From contig MU129034.1 in the NCBI GenBank assembly GCA_014904985.1, positions 127,363 through 191,362 on the forward strand: 64,000 nucleotides of DNA. The letters run 5' to 3'. Position numbers and translations under genes: made by a program. Of the stretch, positions 1-11,199 are shown piece by piece (within the stretch, counting starts at the first letter, position 1; each line of letters begins with the position of its first letter). The notes below the pieces were generated by a model. It had not been told where the DNA came from. It worked only from the letters and a program-made list of their open reading frames with translations, and did no database searches. This DNA comes from Hydnum rufescens UP504. Lineage: Eukaryota; Basidiomycota; Agaricomycetes; Cantharellales; Hydnaceae.

Positions 1-436
1 TCTGTGACATTGACAGCGAATAGAGTATTCCAATGCGCATCCTCCATGATCAGGGGCGCAACTCCCGTGGCACATTCACGGTTGCGAGAATGAAGCGAAA
101 ATCGGACGAAACTAGAAAAGCAACCAGGAGAAGCTTGACCAAAGTAGAAAGGCAGTGAGCTTAGTGTACTGTATGTAAGCCGCTGTCAGAACGAGGGTCT
201 CTCGCGATAACAAAACCAACACAAAACCACTCAGTTGTAGTTGACCCCAAAACGATATTTTTGGGGGGTCATTTGAGGGCTTCCATGACACCCCCTAAGG
301 ATGCGTGAGGCCTTTCTCATATAGGTTTGGACAAGTAGGGAATTCACATGTCAGACTACTGTATCGGTCCCGGACAGGTGGGGGGCGTTCCAGTCCTGGA
401 AATTCGAAAATCCAGCTATGAGATGATTTTCATTCG
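1..436. other. intergenic, no gene seen
   Basis: No convincing coding region is visible. The only structure noticed is an imperfect inverted repeat around 243-270, an arm of GACCCC plus four A facing four T plus GGGGGG and TC, about 170 bases beyond the stop codon of the minus-strand JMJD7-like gene. It could form a hairpin in the 3' flank, but nothing shows a function. Confidence 0.4.
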
Positions 437-1841
437 TTACAGTATGGGCATAACAAATGAGTCATGGGATGGAGGAATATTGACCCCTCTCTGCGACACT
501 CGCCGTAAAGCATTCAGCCATACCCACTTGTCGCCACGCATTTCCATATCATACCACCAATTAATTGCAATGACGATGCCGCACCCCCCTGGCCCATCGC
601 CGGACTGAGTGACATGGTGCCACCAACCTGCCACGTGTCGTCACCGCCACGTTAGAAATATCAACGGTGTTGTAAGTAAGGCTCACAAACCAGCAGGCAG
701 GTAGAGGTCTCCCCTGCACGAATCGTAACCCTCAGAGGCATTGTGCCTCTAATGGGCTTCGTTGGATCCGCAGATGCCCACGAGACCATGGATGCTTCAT
801 TTGAATTCTCGTCAACCTCAATTGGTGTCAATTCGAGGGGTGCTCCCGGATGGGGGCGCGTGTACACTGCACGGGGGTAATTGCGCTCTTGGAGAAGATA
901 GCCTTCCGTCGGAGGAAACAGAATAAAGTGTTTTGCACCGCGAACAACCGCGTAAATGTTTTCATAAGGATCTATCACGAGTTATCATCCATGTAAATCC
1001 AGGGGAGGAATATGCGCCCTCCACTCTTACCGCAATGAATACTTGTCGTGCTTTGACGATTCCCTATCCATAGGTTCACAGCGTCCGGGGAATACCCTGG
1101 AATGTCACGCCGTGAATTTTGGACATATATTGGAGAGTATGAGAAACATACCGAAAGCTTCAGTAGCCCAAGGTACATCTTTAGGCACATCTCCTCTTAA
1201 AGAGTTGAATTCGGACCGAGCTCTATGTGGCGTGTAAAGGTTTCCATTTTGGGATTGTAAATAGCATATGGCTGTCTTGAAGCAAAAAAACGGGATTTGC
1301 CAAGGCACTACCAGATAGATAAGAAGTTCACCGTACCGGATTCTCCGGTGGGAGAATGCAGACTATGCAAGAGACTGTCCATTGTCATCGATTCCGTTCT
1401 AGGTTCAACGAAATAGATCTGCCCATCTGGACCCTCGACCAAGGCGTCAGCAAGACTTGATAACGGAGGATCAGTCGGACTCCGATATTTTGAGGAAAAT
1501 AAACAACCCATCCGGAGTGATGGCAACATTAATTGGCGTGGAACCCATCATTTCAACGAGATACGTGTCTGACCACTTTAACTTTGGCGTCAACGGATAG
1601 ATTGCTTCATCTGTTGACAAGATCAGATCGGAAGAGGTCTCGACATCAACGGTGGACGCGCCTGCAAAGTGAACGGGGCGAGATATGTGGACGATGCGAC
1701 TGAATTCAAGGGCGGTGGGGGCGTTTGGTATGAACTCTATGTGAGATCCATTGAGTTCTGGGAAAGAGCACAGTAAGAGACCACAATATTAGAGACGAAG
1801 TACCATAACATACCTTGATATTCGCGCAGAACTTCCTCCAT
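437..1841 (-). CDS. JMJD7: JMJD7-like JmjC (3S)-lysyl hydroxylase
   Basis: Split gene read from ATG at 1841 down to the stop at 437. The exons give a protein that follows human JMJD7 along its length: the start MEEVLREYQ, then an RPVHFAGA block, INVAITPDG, VPWATEAFG, PDAVNLWIG, then the cupin core. The iron ligands are visible: an intron ending near 969 joins TSIHC to DPYENIYAVVRG and so builds the HxD motif, and GWWHHVTQSG near 615 supplies the distal histidine. The tail INWWYDMEM is typical of the family. JMJD7 proteins are 2-oxoglutarate and Fe(II) dependent hydroxylases that modify lysine in translation-factor GTPases, acting in cytosol and nucleus. The reading frame above the chosen ATG stays open for some 30 codons but holds no other ATG. 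At least four introns are needed. Assignment by remembered family similarity, not by search. Confidence 0.85.
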
Positions 1842-1984
1842 GATGAGGGTAATCAGTGGTGCACAGCTTAAAGGTGGAAATCTGCATCCGGTGTTGAGTG
1901 CAATGTATTGTGCCTTAGATTGGCGGGGATCTGCCGCAATTGTTGGGCGCTAGAGGGTAAAATACCCCTACTCACCACCACTCA

Positions 1985-3533
1985 ATGGACCCCGTGGGTC
2001 CAATAGACGACGAACCCCTGCCGCCCTATGAGCTAAGTCAAGCTGCTTTCGACGCTAAAACAGAAGAGGCTATCCAGCGGTCTCTCCAATTAACACCCCC
2101 CCCTCACCACGCTGAACGTGGGTCCGAGCAAGGCGATTCCCCCTCACCTGTGCTCCCACCCCCACAGCCTCGGCGCATCGCATCCCGTCTCTCTTCATCT
2201 CCCGCGGGCCCATCGAGCCCCCATCTAGCCCCTTTAGGGCCGCGGACAAGGCCACGAAGGTCACCAGCTACCTCCAATTCCTACAGCACGACAACCCACC
2301 AAAATCATCGCTACGTCCATGACCTCTAGAAATTACTCCCGCGAGAGTGTTCCAAACAAGGAGGCTGAGCGTTTCATGCACGATGCGTCCCCGTGGATCC
2401 CACCGCTTGTGGTAGAAGATGAACCCCGTCCCTCATCAGTGCAATCTGTGCGCATCCCTCCAACCCCCTCTTTATCAACCTATTCTCATCTAGACTCTTC
2501 TGGGCGGTCGGAGGGTCTCAACGATGATGGGGAAGCACCGCCGCCCTTTTCTCCCAATGCTCTTCCGCATGGTTCATCACCCCTTTCAGATGCCGCTTCT
2601 CCTCTCCAGGGAACTGATCCGCGATCTGGAGTGGCTGGTCAAGATCATGATCCTTCCGGGACATATTATCCAGCTAGCCCTAATTCCCTCCCTCCCTCAC
2701 CTCCCCCTTCCAATGTCGTCACCCAGGAAGAACCACAAGAACCCCAATCATCATTACAATTTCGACGCCACCGCCTATCACTCCCCAATCCTTCTCGACG
2801 ACCCAATGTAACATCTGAAATGCCATCTCGATCCTCCACTATCTTTGTCGATGACTCGCACATCCTTCCACCGCCTATTCTCTTCAATCCTGCCATTGCT
2901 TACGTCCAGAAGGATGCGCCGGCGATATTAAGGGGTGTTACCACCGAAGAGGACGAGGCCACAGCACCCGAGGAATTTTATAAGTGAGTCTTCCTGAAAA
3001 GGCGTTTGCCGCTGATCTATGTACTCACCAACAACGCTCCCAGTGCCGCCGTATCGTCAGTGATGGTTTCAAGAGAGATTGGTGGACACCCAAGACGTCC
3101 CCGGACCTCCAAAGGTGCTCTTTCGAACAGTTCGGGATCTTACCCTTTCGCACCCTCCGGATCGCGACCTTCGGCGCCGATATTCTCTGTAAGAGGTGTG
3201 CCGCCCACAGCGAGCCGTCGGCCGTTGTCTCCGCACGACGTATCAGAGAGCCCTTTCTCACTGGACGTCCGATCTACCACATTGAATTCTTCTGGGGAAT
3301 ACGCCCATCCCCACCTCCATCCCCATCCCCATTTCCAACCTCTTTCTGCTCCTGCATCTATGCACACGCACGATCCTGATCGATACCCTGTCCCATCGGA
3401 TCGAGTTTCCTTCCACCACCCACTTGATCCCCCATTACCACCACCATCCCTCCCCATGCGTGTGTCTTCCTCCCAATGGGGGCCGACTCATCAGCGACAC
3501 CCCTCGTCTCACACGCCTAATCCAATGTATTAA
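1985..3533 (+). CDS. proline/serine-rich protein of unknown function
   Basis: Three exons: 1985-2259, 2330 to about 2981, and about 3048-3533. The first intron ends in CTCTAG at 2329 and joins CGA-AG to A-AAT-TAC in frame. The second starts GTGAGT and ends CCCAG, joining TAT-AA to T-GCC in frame. The product is about 470 residues, almost wholly low-complexity and rich in Pro, Ser and His. It has a short ordered start with EEAIQRSLQL, many PPP and SP motifs, and a His-rich stretch of alternating HPH near 3310-3340. No domain, signal peptide or membrane segment is seen. Such composition suits a disordered cytosolic or nuclear regulator or scaffold, but no function is claimed. It is divergently placed from the JMJD7-like gene with 143 bases between the two start codons. 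Confidence 0.65.
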
Positions 3534-3942
3534 CACGGAGGACAAGGAAGGAGACTAGAACAATTATCTCATCTCATACCGACTTGATATTGATGACACG
3601 CTGACCGTAATAATCTTTCTCATCGTATGCCTCTCGAACTTCCCGTATGTTCCTCGCATTTTCGTACTGCTGGCTAGACATCGTCCATCTTTTAAATCAC
3701 GCCTTCACCTTTCTCTTCCTATCCTGCCTCTACCTGGTGTCTTGTGTCTTCATTTGCCTTGCGCTCTGCTCCCATGTATCTATATCCCTAGCAATTTCCC
3801 CAACGAATCGAACGTCGTATCCTCAGGCAAACGGCAAATTGAATTGAACGTATTTTCTATATACATGGGAACCTCCGGTCCTGTGCACCACTGCGATCTT
3901 ATAGTCTCTGTGCTTGCTCTGTGGCCTGCCATCATTCGAACA

Positions 3943-5355
3943 ATGCGGATAGTCTGTCTTGTCGGCATCGTCCTCTCATTCGCTTCCCTTGTGTTTGCGT
4001 AAGTAGTGGCGCATAGCCAAAAGTTCCGTCCCGCGTCACGAGTTGACGTGTCGTATTTTTCTATTTAGTTGGACCAAAGTATGTGCAACATCTTGAACAT
4101 AACGATGCATGGCTTTATGCCTGTATGCCACAGGAAGACCATGAGATTTTCGACCTGGTGTCGGCATTGGAAGCTGCTGAAGGTAGCTCACATTTCAGGA
4201 TGCTTCTAGACAGACTCTTTTAACGGTCCACGCCGCCCGACGCGGCTTGCAGGAAAAGGAACCACTTTTTATTCACTGTTAGAGGTCTCGCCTTCCGCTT
4301 CCTCAGCGGAGATCGGCAAGGCTTACAGGAAGAAAAGCATTAGCATGCAGTCAGTCCCCTTTCTTCCGCCCTGGAGATCCCAACTTGTCTCTTAATCCCT
4401 CGTCTTCCTTTTCGACACCGTAGCCCCGACAAGAATCGTGGGGTAAAAGATGCGGAGAAGAGGTATGCTCGTCTTGGTGTCATTGCGAAGATTCTTCGAG
4501 ATATAGAGGGCCGTGAACGGTACACATCCACGTCCCGATCCTGAATCAACTGGGCAGTGTTCCTGATGTCTGACCAACCAGATATGATTTCTTTTACAAA
4601 AACGGCGTTCCCAAGTGGAGAGGTAATGCCCCTCTTGTGTGTGCTTTACCCGAACTCTTCGAATTCTCACCCCGGCGGCTTTACAGGGACGGGATATTAT
4701 TATGAACGATTCAGACCAGGTCTCATCACGGTTCTTATTTTTCTCATAATCCTTACATCGGGGATCCAGCACATAATCCAACGTCATAATCGCACTCGAG
4801 ATCTCAGTCGGATCGAACGCTTCATCCGTCTCGGCAAAGCTACAGCATATGGCCCAAAAGGACTTGCTATCGAGGGAAAACGAAAAGTACGCGTCCCTGT
4901 ATCCGATGTTCGGCGATGAGAGTGGGGGAGGACCTCGTGGTGGTGGTGGACGAATGGTCGATCTCCTTGTGGATGCGAACGTGTTTATCTTGTGCGTCGT
5001 CGGCTCTTCATTCTCGTTGTATCTTGCCCTATTATGAACGCCGCCTGTCATTCATTTGTGGTGTTCATTATAGGCTGGCCCTGGCCGTGATCCAGTGTTA
5101 CTAGACGAGTCGATGGCACCCTATCCCCTGATCAAGGACACGTGGGCGATATCGCTTTTCCTGTCTGCTTATTCACGTGTCGCACGTACCATTGGCACCG
5201 GAAGACCTACAACTAAGAGTAATATACATGGAGCCCCAGAGGTGGAAAGTAGTGGCAACGAGACATCCGATAACCCAGCGAATGAAACATCATCTCGTAA
5301 GCCTATTAGTCAGGCGGGGGGACAAAGACGCAAGGGAACCACCAAGAGAAAATGA
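3943..5355 (+). CDS. ERJ5: ER-membrane J-domain co-chaperone, ERJ5-like
   Basis: Starts with a 19-residue signal peptide (MRIVCLVGIVLSFASLVFA) encoded just before the first intron, GTAAGT at 3999. The mature protein opens with WTKEDHEIFDLVSALEAAEG, the hallmark of the fungal ERJ5 family, followed by a J domain with HPDKN, where the codons are split by an intron ending near 4423. KRYARLGVIAKILRD, FFYKNGVPKWRG, RFRPG and a membrane helix (GLITVLIFLIILTSG) follow. The C-terminus is Lys/Arg-rich. ERJ5 is an ER co-chaperone that helps folding through Hsp70 (Kar2). After the KRKVRV block, near 4905-4915, the frame breaks: VPVSDV continues in another frame as GDESGGGPRGGG, as if one base were extra (GTTCGG for GTCGGC). 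The downstream part (MVDLLVDANVFI, then the part ending at 5355) is family-like, so this looks like a sequence error or a fresh lesion. At least six introns. Confidence 0.8.
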
Positions 5356-5621
5356 GGGAAGAAGGGTATAAAGCTATAGAGGATGTTGCACGGGCCGTCG
5401 TGGTGATTGCCTTATGCGCTCTACAATATCAAGTCAATACGACACATATTGGCTTCGGCCCATCACATTGTGTACCAACAACGGACGCCCTGCGCTGATC
5501 CCCTTTGTTCAATGTTGGTGGATCTCCTTGGTCAATTCTATGACGGAGTCTCTGCGAGGTCGCGTAGATGGCATGACAAGCGACCGCTCGGAGAATCGGC
5601 GAGGTAGACTCCCGTCTGGGT
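5356..5621. other. convergent intergenic region
   Basis: Stretch between the stop of ERJ5 and the inferred stop of the minus-strand alpha/beta hydrolase. Open frames here are short, overlap each other on both strands and resemble nothing known, so it is read as two facing 3' flanks. Confidence 0.35.
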
Positions 5622-7187
5622 TCACTGGTGTCCACTTGTTACGATTCTGAGCGCTGAGGCGGTGTTCGATCCATCTTCGAAAACATCCCTGAATACCATG
5701 CATGGTCATCACGAGAGAGGAACTCACCGCGCGAACCTATACGCCTTATCCTCCTCTGTTATTCTTGTGAAAGAGAACACGCTCGCTGGGTTCCGGGTCG
5801 CTATCTCAGGGAGACCGGCGAGTTCGGCCGAGTACTCGAGTGCTCGTTTGAAGCGCGCCCTCGAACCCTCCGAAGGGTTGATATAGGAAGGCTGTTCGCC
5901 AGGCAAGTTGGCGAGGAAATCGGCCAGACCATGGTTAACGGCGGGGGCCGTCTTCCGAGGCAAACTCGGGCAATGTGGCGCATTTCGGAGCCTCAATATT
6001 TTCACTCCATCCGCCACATTAGGCAGTTGTGCGGCGTAGTGGTCTGCAATGGATATGGGATGTAGATCTCCTTCCTGCTCGGGATTTGACCCCTTGAAGA
6101 TGCAAACGTGTCGGCAACTCATGATATAGGGGTTACGGGAATTATACGGACCTGTATGATTAATGTAGGGCGAATGCGCGATGCAATATCTTTGGGTGTA
6201 GAAGAGTCTCGCTGAAATGGAATGACACCATAAATTAATAGATATCAAGGCGATGCAATGGCGATAAGCCTCACTGTTCTGACAGGCAGAAGGGTTGCAA
6301 GGAAGTTGGCACTATGGGCTGGGGCGTAATATCGATACCAATGTTCCGCCACATCATCTAATTCATCTGGCTCTAGAGTCTGACAGTGGGCGTGTCAATT
6401 TAACGAGTACGGCACAGGAGAATGTTAAATGTGACTCGCTGAAGCAAACTGGAAGTAGACGAGCTCGCCGATCGCGACATCAAGGGTCTCCAAGTCTTTT
6501 GCTTCCTGCCACACGTTCAATAAATGGAACCAGGCTTGATTAATAAGATCGGTTGCAGGAGCACTGTCAGGATTTGCTGAAATACATCAGTAGGTGGATT
6601 CACCAAGTCAGATGTTCTCGCACTTTGGAGGCCGGGGGACAGAGCACAGTGTCACTAAAGTCCACACGCCACATTACACACATTGAGTAGAGCCCCTTTT
6701 AGCGAAAACTGAATGATACTCACAGCTTCGGCACTTGTCTGGGAAAATGGATGAGAAACACTGCGCACTCTGGACAGACCGCACCTGACAGGCGAAGACG
6801 TGTACGGGTGGAAGTCTCAAAGCATCACAGAATCGTGCGATAATCGCCCCCTCGACCCATCTATCGTGGTACGGAGCCTGCCCATCAGACAGATAATACG
6901 GAGCTTCGGTGTCCCCGCAGCCAACTTCATCGAATGCAATCATGTTGTATGTGTTTTTGAGGTGCGGATCTTGGAACTGGGGGTACATGAATGCACTAGA
7001 AGGTCCAGAAGCAACGTGAAGAGATGACTGGAGCCTTTGAACATGAAGAATACCTGGAGAGAAAGTGTGGATGCAGTAGGAGCAAGGTCTCTCTTCGTGA
7101 CTGCGAGATTAAGGACACGTCGTCTCCTGGTAGATTTGTCCGGTAGAACAGTCGAATCCGATCCTCAGGAAGGGCTACGAAAGGCAT
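5622..7187 (-). CDS. alpha/beta-hydrolase fold protein
   Basis: Starts at ATG 7187 (MPFVALPEDRIRLFYRTN), a common opening of fungal alpha/beta hydrolases that hydrolyse esters or epoxides. The next exon gives MYPQFQDPHLKNTYNMIAFD then EVGCGDTEAP, the beta-4 strand and oxyanion-loop region. HVFACQ is then spliced to TSAEA, where the nucleophile elbow should lie, though no textbook G-x-S-x-G is seen. A C-terminal exon carries GVKILRLRNAPHCPSL, a good candidate for the catalytic histidine, followed by DFLANLPGE. It then runs through a 60-residue tail (SVFSFTRITEEDKAYRFAR) to a last short exon ending at TGA 5622. Exon borders in the middle are approximate. It faces a 2OG oxygenase gene across 488 bases, so the two could be co-regulated in one small metabolic step. 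Substrate unknown. Confidence 0.6.
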
Positions 7188-7675
7188 TAGGACACTTCGA
7201 CAAGTCGAAAGGTCGGGACCACGTAAATGGACAAGGGTGGGGAGGGGGAGGTATATGTTGAGATAATCGGATATGCCAGACCTTAAATAAACTACCTCGA
7301 TCCCCCAGTTAGGAATATCAAGTTAGATTTTCCCACGATATTGCGATGCACATTGAGGTTTATTTCTTTCTTGTCGAGTGGCAGTATTAAGTAACAGAGC
7401 CAAGTCATCGATCCCAATGGTGGCTAACTAGAGGGACCAGGTTCATGGCCGCCCCCAATGTTCTACTAATTGAGGTAGTAACCAAACTATGGGATCGCCC
7501 GCCAGTACCTGTCCTAGAACCCCAGCCGAAACAGTTCTCGCCACTAAGGCACAGTGGTCTTTGAGGACAGTTTCAATTTGGGAACCGGTGCAGGTTCCAA
7601 GAAAGCAAGGCGGGGTGGATTAGCACAATTTGGCATGGCATCTGGAATTTGCCGGTAGATCCTCCACTCAGAGCT
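7188..7675. promoter_or_regulatory. divergent promoter region of hydrolase and 2OG oxygenase
   Basis: No gene is seen between the two divergent start codons. The region must hold the promoters of both, but no individual element was recognised with confidence. Confidence 0.4.
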
Positions 7676-8997
7676 ATGACGGCGATACCTCTCATAGATC
7701 TTAACCGTGATACTCCTCATGATATCAGTCGAGCGATGAAAGAACTTGGGTTCCTCGCCATTAAGTCCTCTGATACCCCTTCCCGCGAACAGATCGATAA
7801 CATCTTCGAGATATCGAGACGATTCTTTCTCGAAGAGTCACTGGAGAATAAGGAACGTGTGGCTATTACTGTAGAGAATACGGGTTGGATCAAGATACGC
7901 CAGGAATCGTTCGTTCCCTGGATTGACATCCCCAACTGATAGGTGCTGATCTCCTGTCTCTTGGGTTCAGACTTGATAGTGAAGGCCACACCGCTGGAGA
8001 TGCGAAAGAGTTGAGGGCCATCTTCTAGAGCTTGTTTTCTGAAGTTGGATTGATAGGGCGGCCTTGGACAGGGCATTCAATATTGCGAAATTCGCTGCTG
8101 CTGGGAAGCCATCACAACCATTGCCTCCACTTCTCGAGCATCATTTAGTCGAACTGGAAGCCTTCATGAAGTCATGTCATGCTTTAGGAGCGAAACTGTT
8201 GGAGTCTTTTGCTCTGGATATGGGTGTATGTTGCCATATTTGGGCTTAAGGATTCTTAAGAACCTGATATTTACAAACCAATCAGCTTGCTACCGACTTC
8301 TTCACCTCGAAACACAACTACGATCAGCAACAAAGCTCAGTATTGCGCTTGTTGTATTACCCGTCTATAAACTCGAATGAGTTCTCTTCAAACACCAACA
8401 TGAGAGCGGGTTCTCATTCGGATTACGGGACGTGCACATTTTTATTTCAAGTAAGCCTACTTTCCTGTGCTTTTCCAGTGACAAAATCAATCAGACCACC
8501 CTTCAGAAAGACATAGGTGGTCTTCAGATTCTTCTGCCCAGCACACTTTCAGATCCGGGTCCCACATGGCTAGATGTTCCCGTAATCGAGGACGGTATCC
8601 TTGTCAACGTTGGTGACTTGTTCGACTTCTGGACTGGCGGAAAATTCAAATCCACGCAGCATCGTGTTGTTGCTCCTCGTACCGCGGCTGAGGCTCAAGG
8701 GCGATTCTCTATCGCCTACTTTCTGTGGGTCTTGGCTGGTGCTGCTGTTTTAGTTTCCTTGTATTTCTCAGTACACACTGTGCCCTCAGCCATCCCGCCG
8801 ACTCCGAGCGTCTTGTTCAAATTCCTCTGGAGAGCGATACTGGGCTTGATGCGAAAGACGAACGAAGTGCACTCCGCCGGTTTGGCATCCCTGCTGACGC
8901 CGAACTGACTGCGAAAGAATGGCTATTGCGACGACTAGGCCCTACTTACAGCGAGAGGAAAGCTGCCCCCACGCAAATGGGTGATGTTGTAGCTTAA
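7676..8997 (+). CDS. isopenicillin-N-synthase-like 2OG-Fe(II) oxygenase
   Basis: Six exons reconstruct one uninterrupted protein. It begins MTAIPLIDLNRDTPHDISRA (the N-terminal DIOX_N-type region), then TGWIKIRQES spliced to LDSEGHTAGDAKE and on to AFNIAKFAAAGKP through an intron GTTGAG to GGACAG (about 8015-8079). Next come FALDMG spliced to LATDFFTSKHNYDQQQ, and the core. The 2-His-1-Asp iron site is complete: AGSHSDYG supplies HxD, STQHRVV the second His, and RFSIAY the RxS that binds 2-oxoglutarate. The last exon ends at TAA 8995-8997. Enzymes of this family hydroxylate, desaturate or close rings on small molecules, often in secondary metabolism. The ATG at 7676 fits the family start better than the upstream in-frame ATG at 7649. 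Its divergent neighbour is an alpha/beta hydrolase. Confidence 0.8.
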
Positions 8998-10429
8998 TAA
9001 TATTTATCAGGTATCGAAGTAATTCTTGCCCTATCATTGGTCTTTGTCTTTGTTTATAGATTCATTGGAAATACCTAGGGTGCTAGGGGTGTAAATCATT
9101 GATTCTGGGTCTCCGCCTGCCTTCTCTAGAGAGTACAGCGATTGGAGGCGCCGCATGGTTATCACGCACCATTCCCACCCTAATACACAATCTATGGCTT
9201 CTCAAAGCCACCCTTTTTAAGATATTTCCCAATCTCTATGCGATAGGTGCGAGAGAAAGCCCGAGTGAACGCCTCCGTTTCGGCATCCCGGTACTCTCCA
9301 GTCGTTCTTGGGTCACGATGAGACGCTGGCGTTTGGACTAAGTGTGTTTCTCTATTAGCCCATATGTGTGCCATATTCCAGGCTATGTTTGATTTGTTAT
9401 TTGAGGGTATGTTCCTGGGAGCCAAATTATTAATACCTCCTATGATCGTCATTCACCTTGACATTTTCTCACCAGGGAGTCCGCAACGTTCACCTGTGCG
9501 AAAATTCATATCTCGTTCACGCCGCCCCACGTCACTCCACACCGTCGATTTGTAATTGGCTTGTCCCCTGCCAGGGTCCACGTTCGCGGGCGCTTCGCCT
9601 CCTTCCACCTTGTCATGTATGAGGGCAATGCCATAACAGCGCAAACAAATTCAGGTCAAGGGTCTGCTCAAGCCATGGCTATTTACCCTAATTTTCTGGC
9701 GGGCGCAGGAATTCTCGGACTTTACTTGATCTTCGTGGACCCAGGGGAAGACACGCGACCTCCATTTGTCTGATCCCTGTGTTACAGTATACATTGGATG
9801 CGCGATCTTCCTACCATGGGGTTGTCTTGTTATATCAAGGCTCTCGCTCGGTCGGGGACATGCTTGACGAGTGTCAAGTAATGTTTCTAAGGGATCAACG
9901 CTATTGGCGTGACTCGATGTGCATTATGCTTCAACCTGAAATTATTGAGGGTCCATTGTGAGATTTTCTTATGCACCCTTGGGATTGCAACTAGCGTCAA
10001 GCCCTGGACTTAGCGTCCTTCTGCTTCGTGGCCCTGATTAACTATTCTTGGCTTGGGTTCAGGCTACTCGCTCAATCCCACGATTCTTGTCGGGGATAGC
10101 ATCTGGCGTTCAGTCCCTGAGATCGCAAGAATCATTCAATTAGGCAAGCTTCTACAACATTCTCACTCTTCATGCATATCATTCTGGGATCCGGGAGCTT
10201 ATATATTATTTTCTTGATCGGCGAAGCTTCATCCCCGTGCGTGGCCTCGGCTCTCTTCTGCCGAAGTAGACAGAGGGTGGTTAGGATTATTGGTTCGTCG
10301 AGGGCACTGCGCCTTGAGTTTGTGAGGTTGGGTACATAAGTGTGAGACTAGGGTCTATAGAGCATGAGAGACCCCATGTCTAGGGCAGTGCCATGTGGTC
10401 TTGTTAAAACTGGTGTATGGTTCTTGATA
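8998..10429. other. gene-poor region, no supported gene
   Basis: Short open frames occur on both strands but none joins into a recognisable protein, and overlapping frames look equally open. Possible old remnants cannot be excluded. It abuts the inverted-repeat element at 10430. Confidence 0.35.
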
Positions 10430-11197
10430 GTGCTCCTCACAGATCGGATCGGATGGCATCGTTCGAATTGAAGCCTCTCAAGGGGGCGATCCGAATCCGC
10501 AGATCCAAATCCATCAATCTCACGCAACTACAATACTGATGTTTGGACTGGAAATTGATGAGGCTGAGCCCTGAAACCCAGCACATGACTTTATTACCAT
10601 AAAAGGCAATTTTCCACATTACGGAATTAGCCACATCAACGACTCGAGCCTCTACAGTGTCCTATTTCGACCGTAGGTTCAGGGGGTTGAAGGCGTGACA
10701 GAAAATTTACCGGTGGCGTTCAGTTCAGGGGGTGTCAAGGTGTGACAGCCACCTTAGTTCATGGTATCAGCATTGCATTCTACAGTATGCGTAGTCTATC
10801 TGGATTCTAGGTAGTTTTTGGGCAATTTTTAAGACTTTTTGAGATTTTCAGGTGTTTAGATCATTTTCTTCTTACTTAGGTGTGACCTGAAATCCTTAGG
10901 GGGCTGTGACCCGTGACAAACCCCCCATAGTCAGTTCGCGAGCCCTTGTGACATGTGACTGAACCTACGGTCAGTATCTATTCTGTATCAGTTACAGGTT
11001 GCATTTTTATAGTGTTTGAAGCCCATTTACTATCCAAATCGGTGAATTTGTATCCATGTTTTCTGCCTGTGCAGATCTGCAGATCTGGATCTGGGGATCC
11101 CCACCTTCGGATGGGGGCCTACCCACCGGGATCCGGATCTGAGCCTATCCGGTGATGTGCGGATTCGATCCGCGGAGATCCGATCTGTGAGGAGCTC
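10430..11197. mobile_element. 768-bp terminal-inverted-repeat element (MITE-like)
   Basis: The left end at 10430 reads GTGCTCCTCACAGATCGGAT and the reverse complement of the right end at 11197 reads GAGCTCCTCACAGATCGGAT, matching at 19 of 20 positions. Both ends are flanked by TA (10428-10429 and 11198-11199), as expected for a Tc1/mariner-type target duplication, although TA is only weak evidence. The sub-terminal regions are rich in GATCCG/CGGATC words that pair across the element. There is no transposase frame, so it would be non-autonomous. A second inverted-repeat element lies inside it. Confidence 0.6.
10669..10972. mobile_element. 304-bp inverted-repeat element nested in the 768-bp element
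   Basis: The left end GACCGTAGGTTCAG (10669-10682) is the exact reverse complement of the right end CTGAACCTACGGTC (10959-10972). Inside the left end are two imperfect direct copies of a GTTCAGGGGGT...GTGACAG unit (about 10677-10702 and 10732-10747). No coding frame is seen and no clear target duplication was found. Its position inside the larger element suggests a later insertion, or a composite element. Confidence 0.45.
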
Positions 11198-11199
11198 TA

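Noticed and set aside
8015..8079. In-frame stop in the 2OG oxygenase after GDAKE
   Set aside because: It lies in an intron GTTGAG to GGACAG whose removal gives GDAKEAFNIAKFA, as the family requires.
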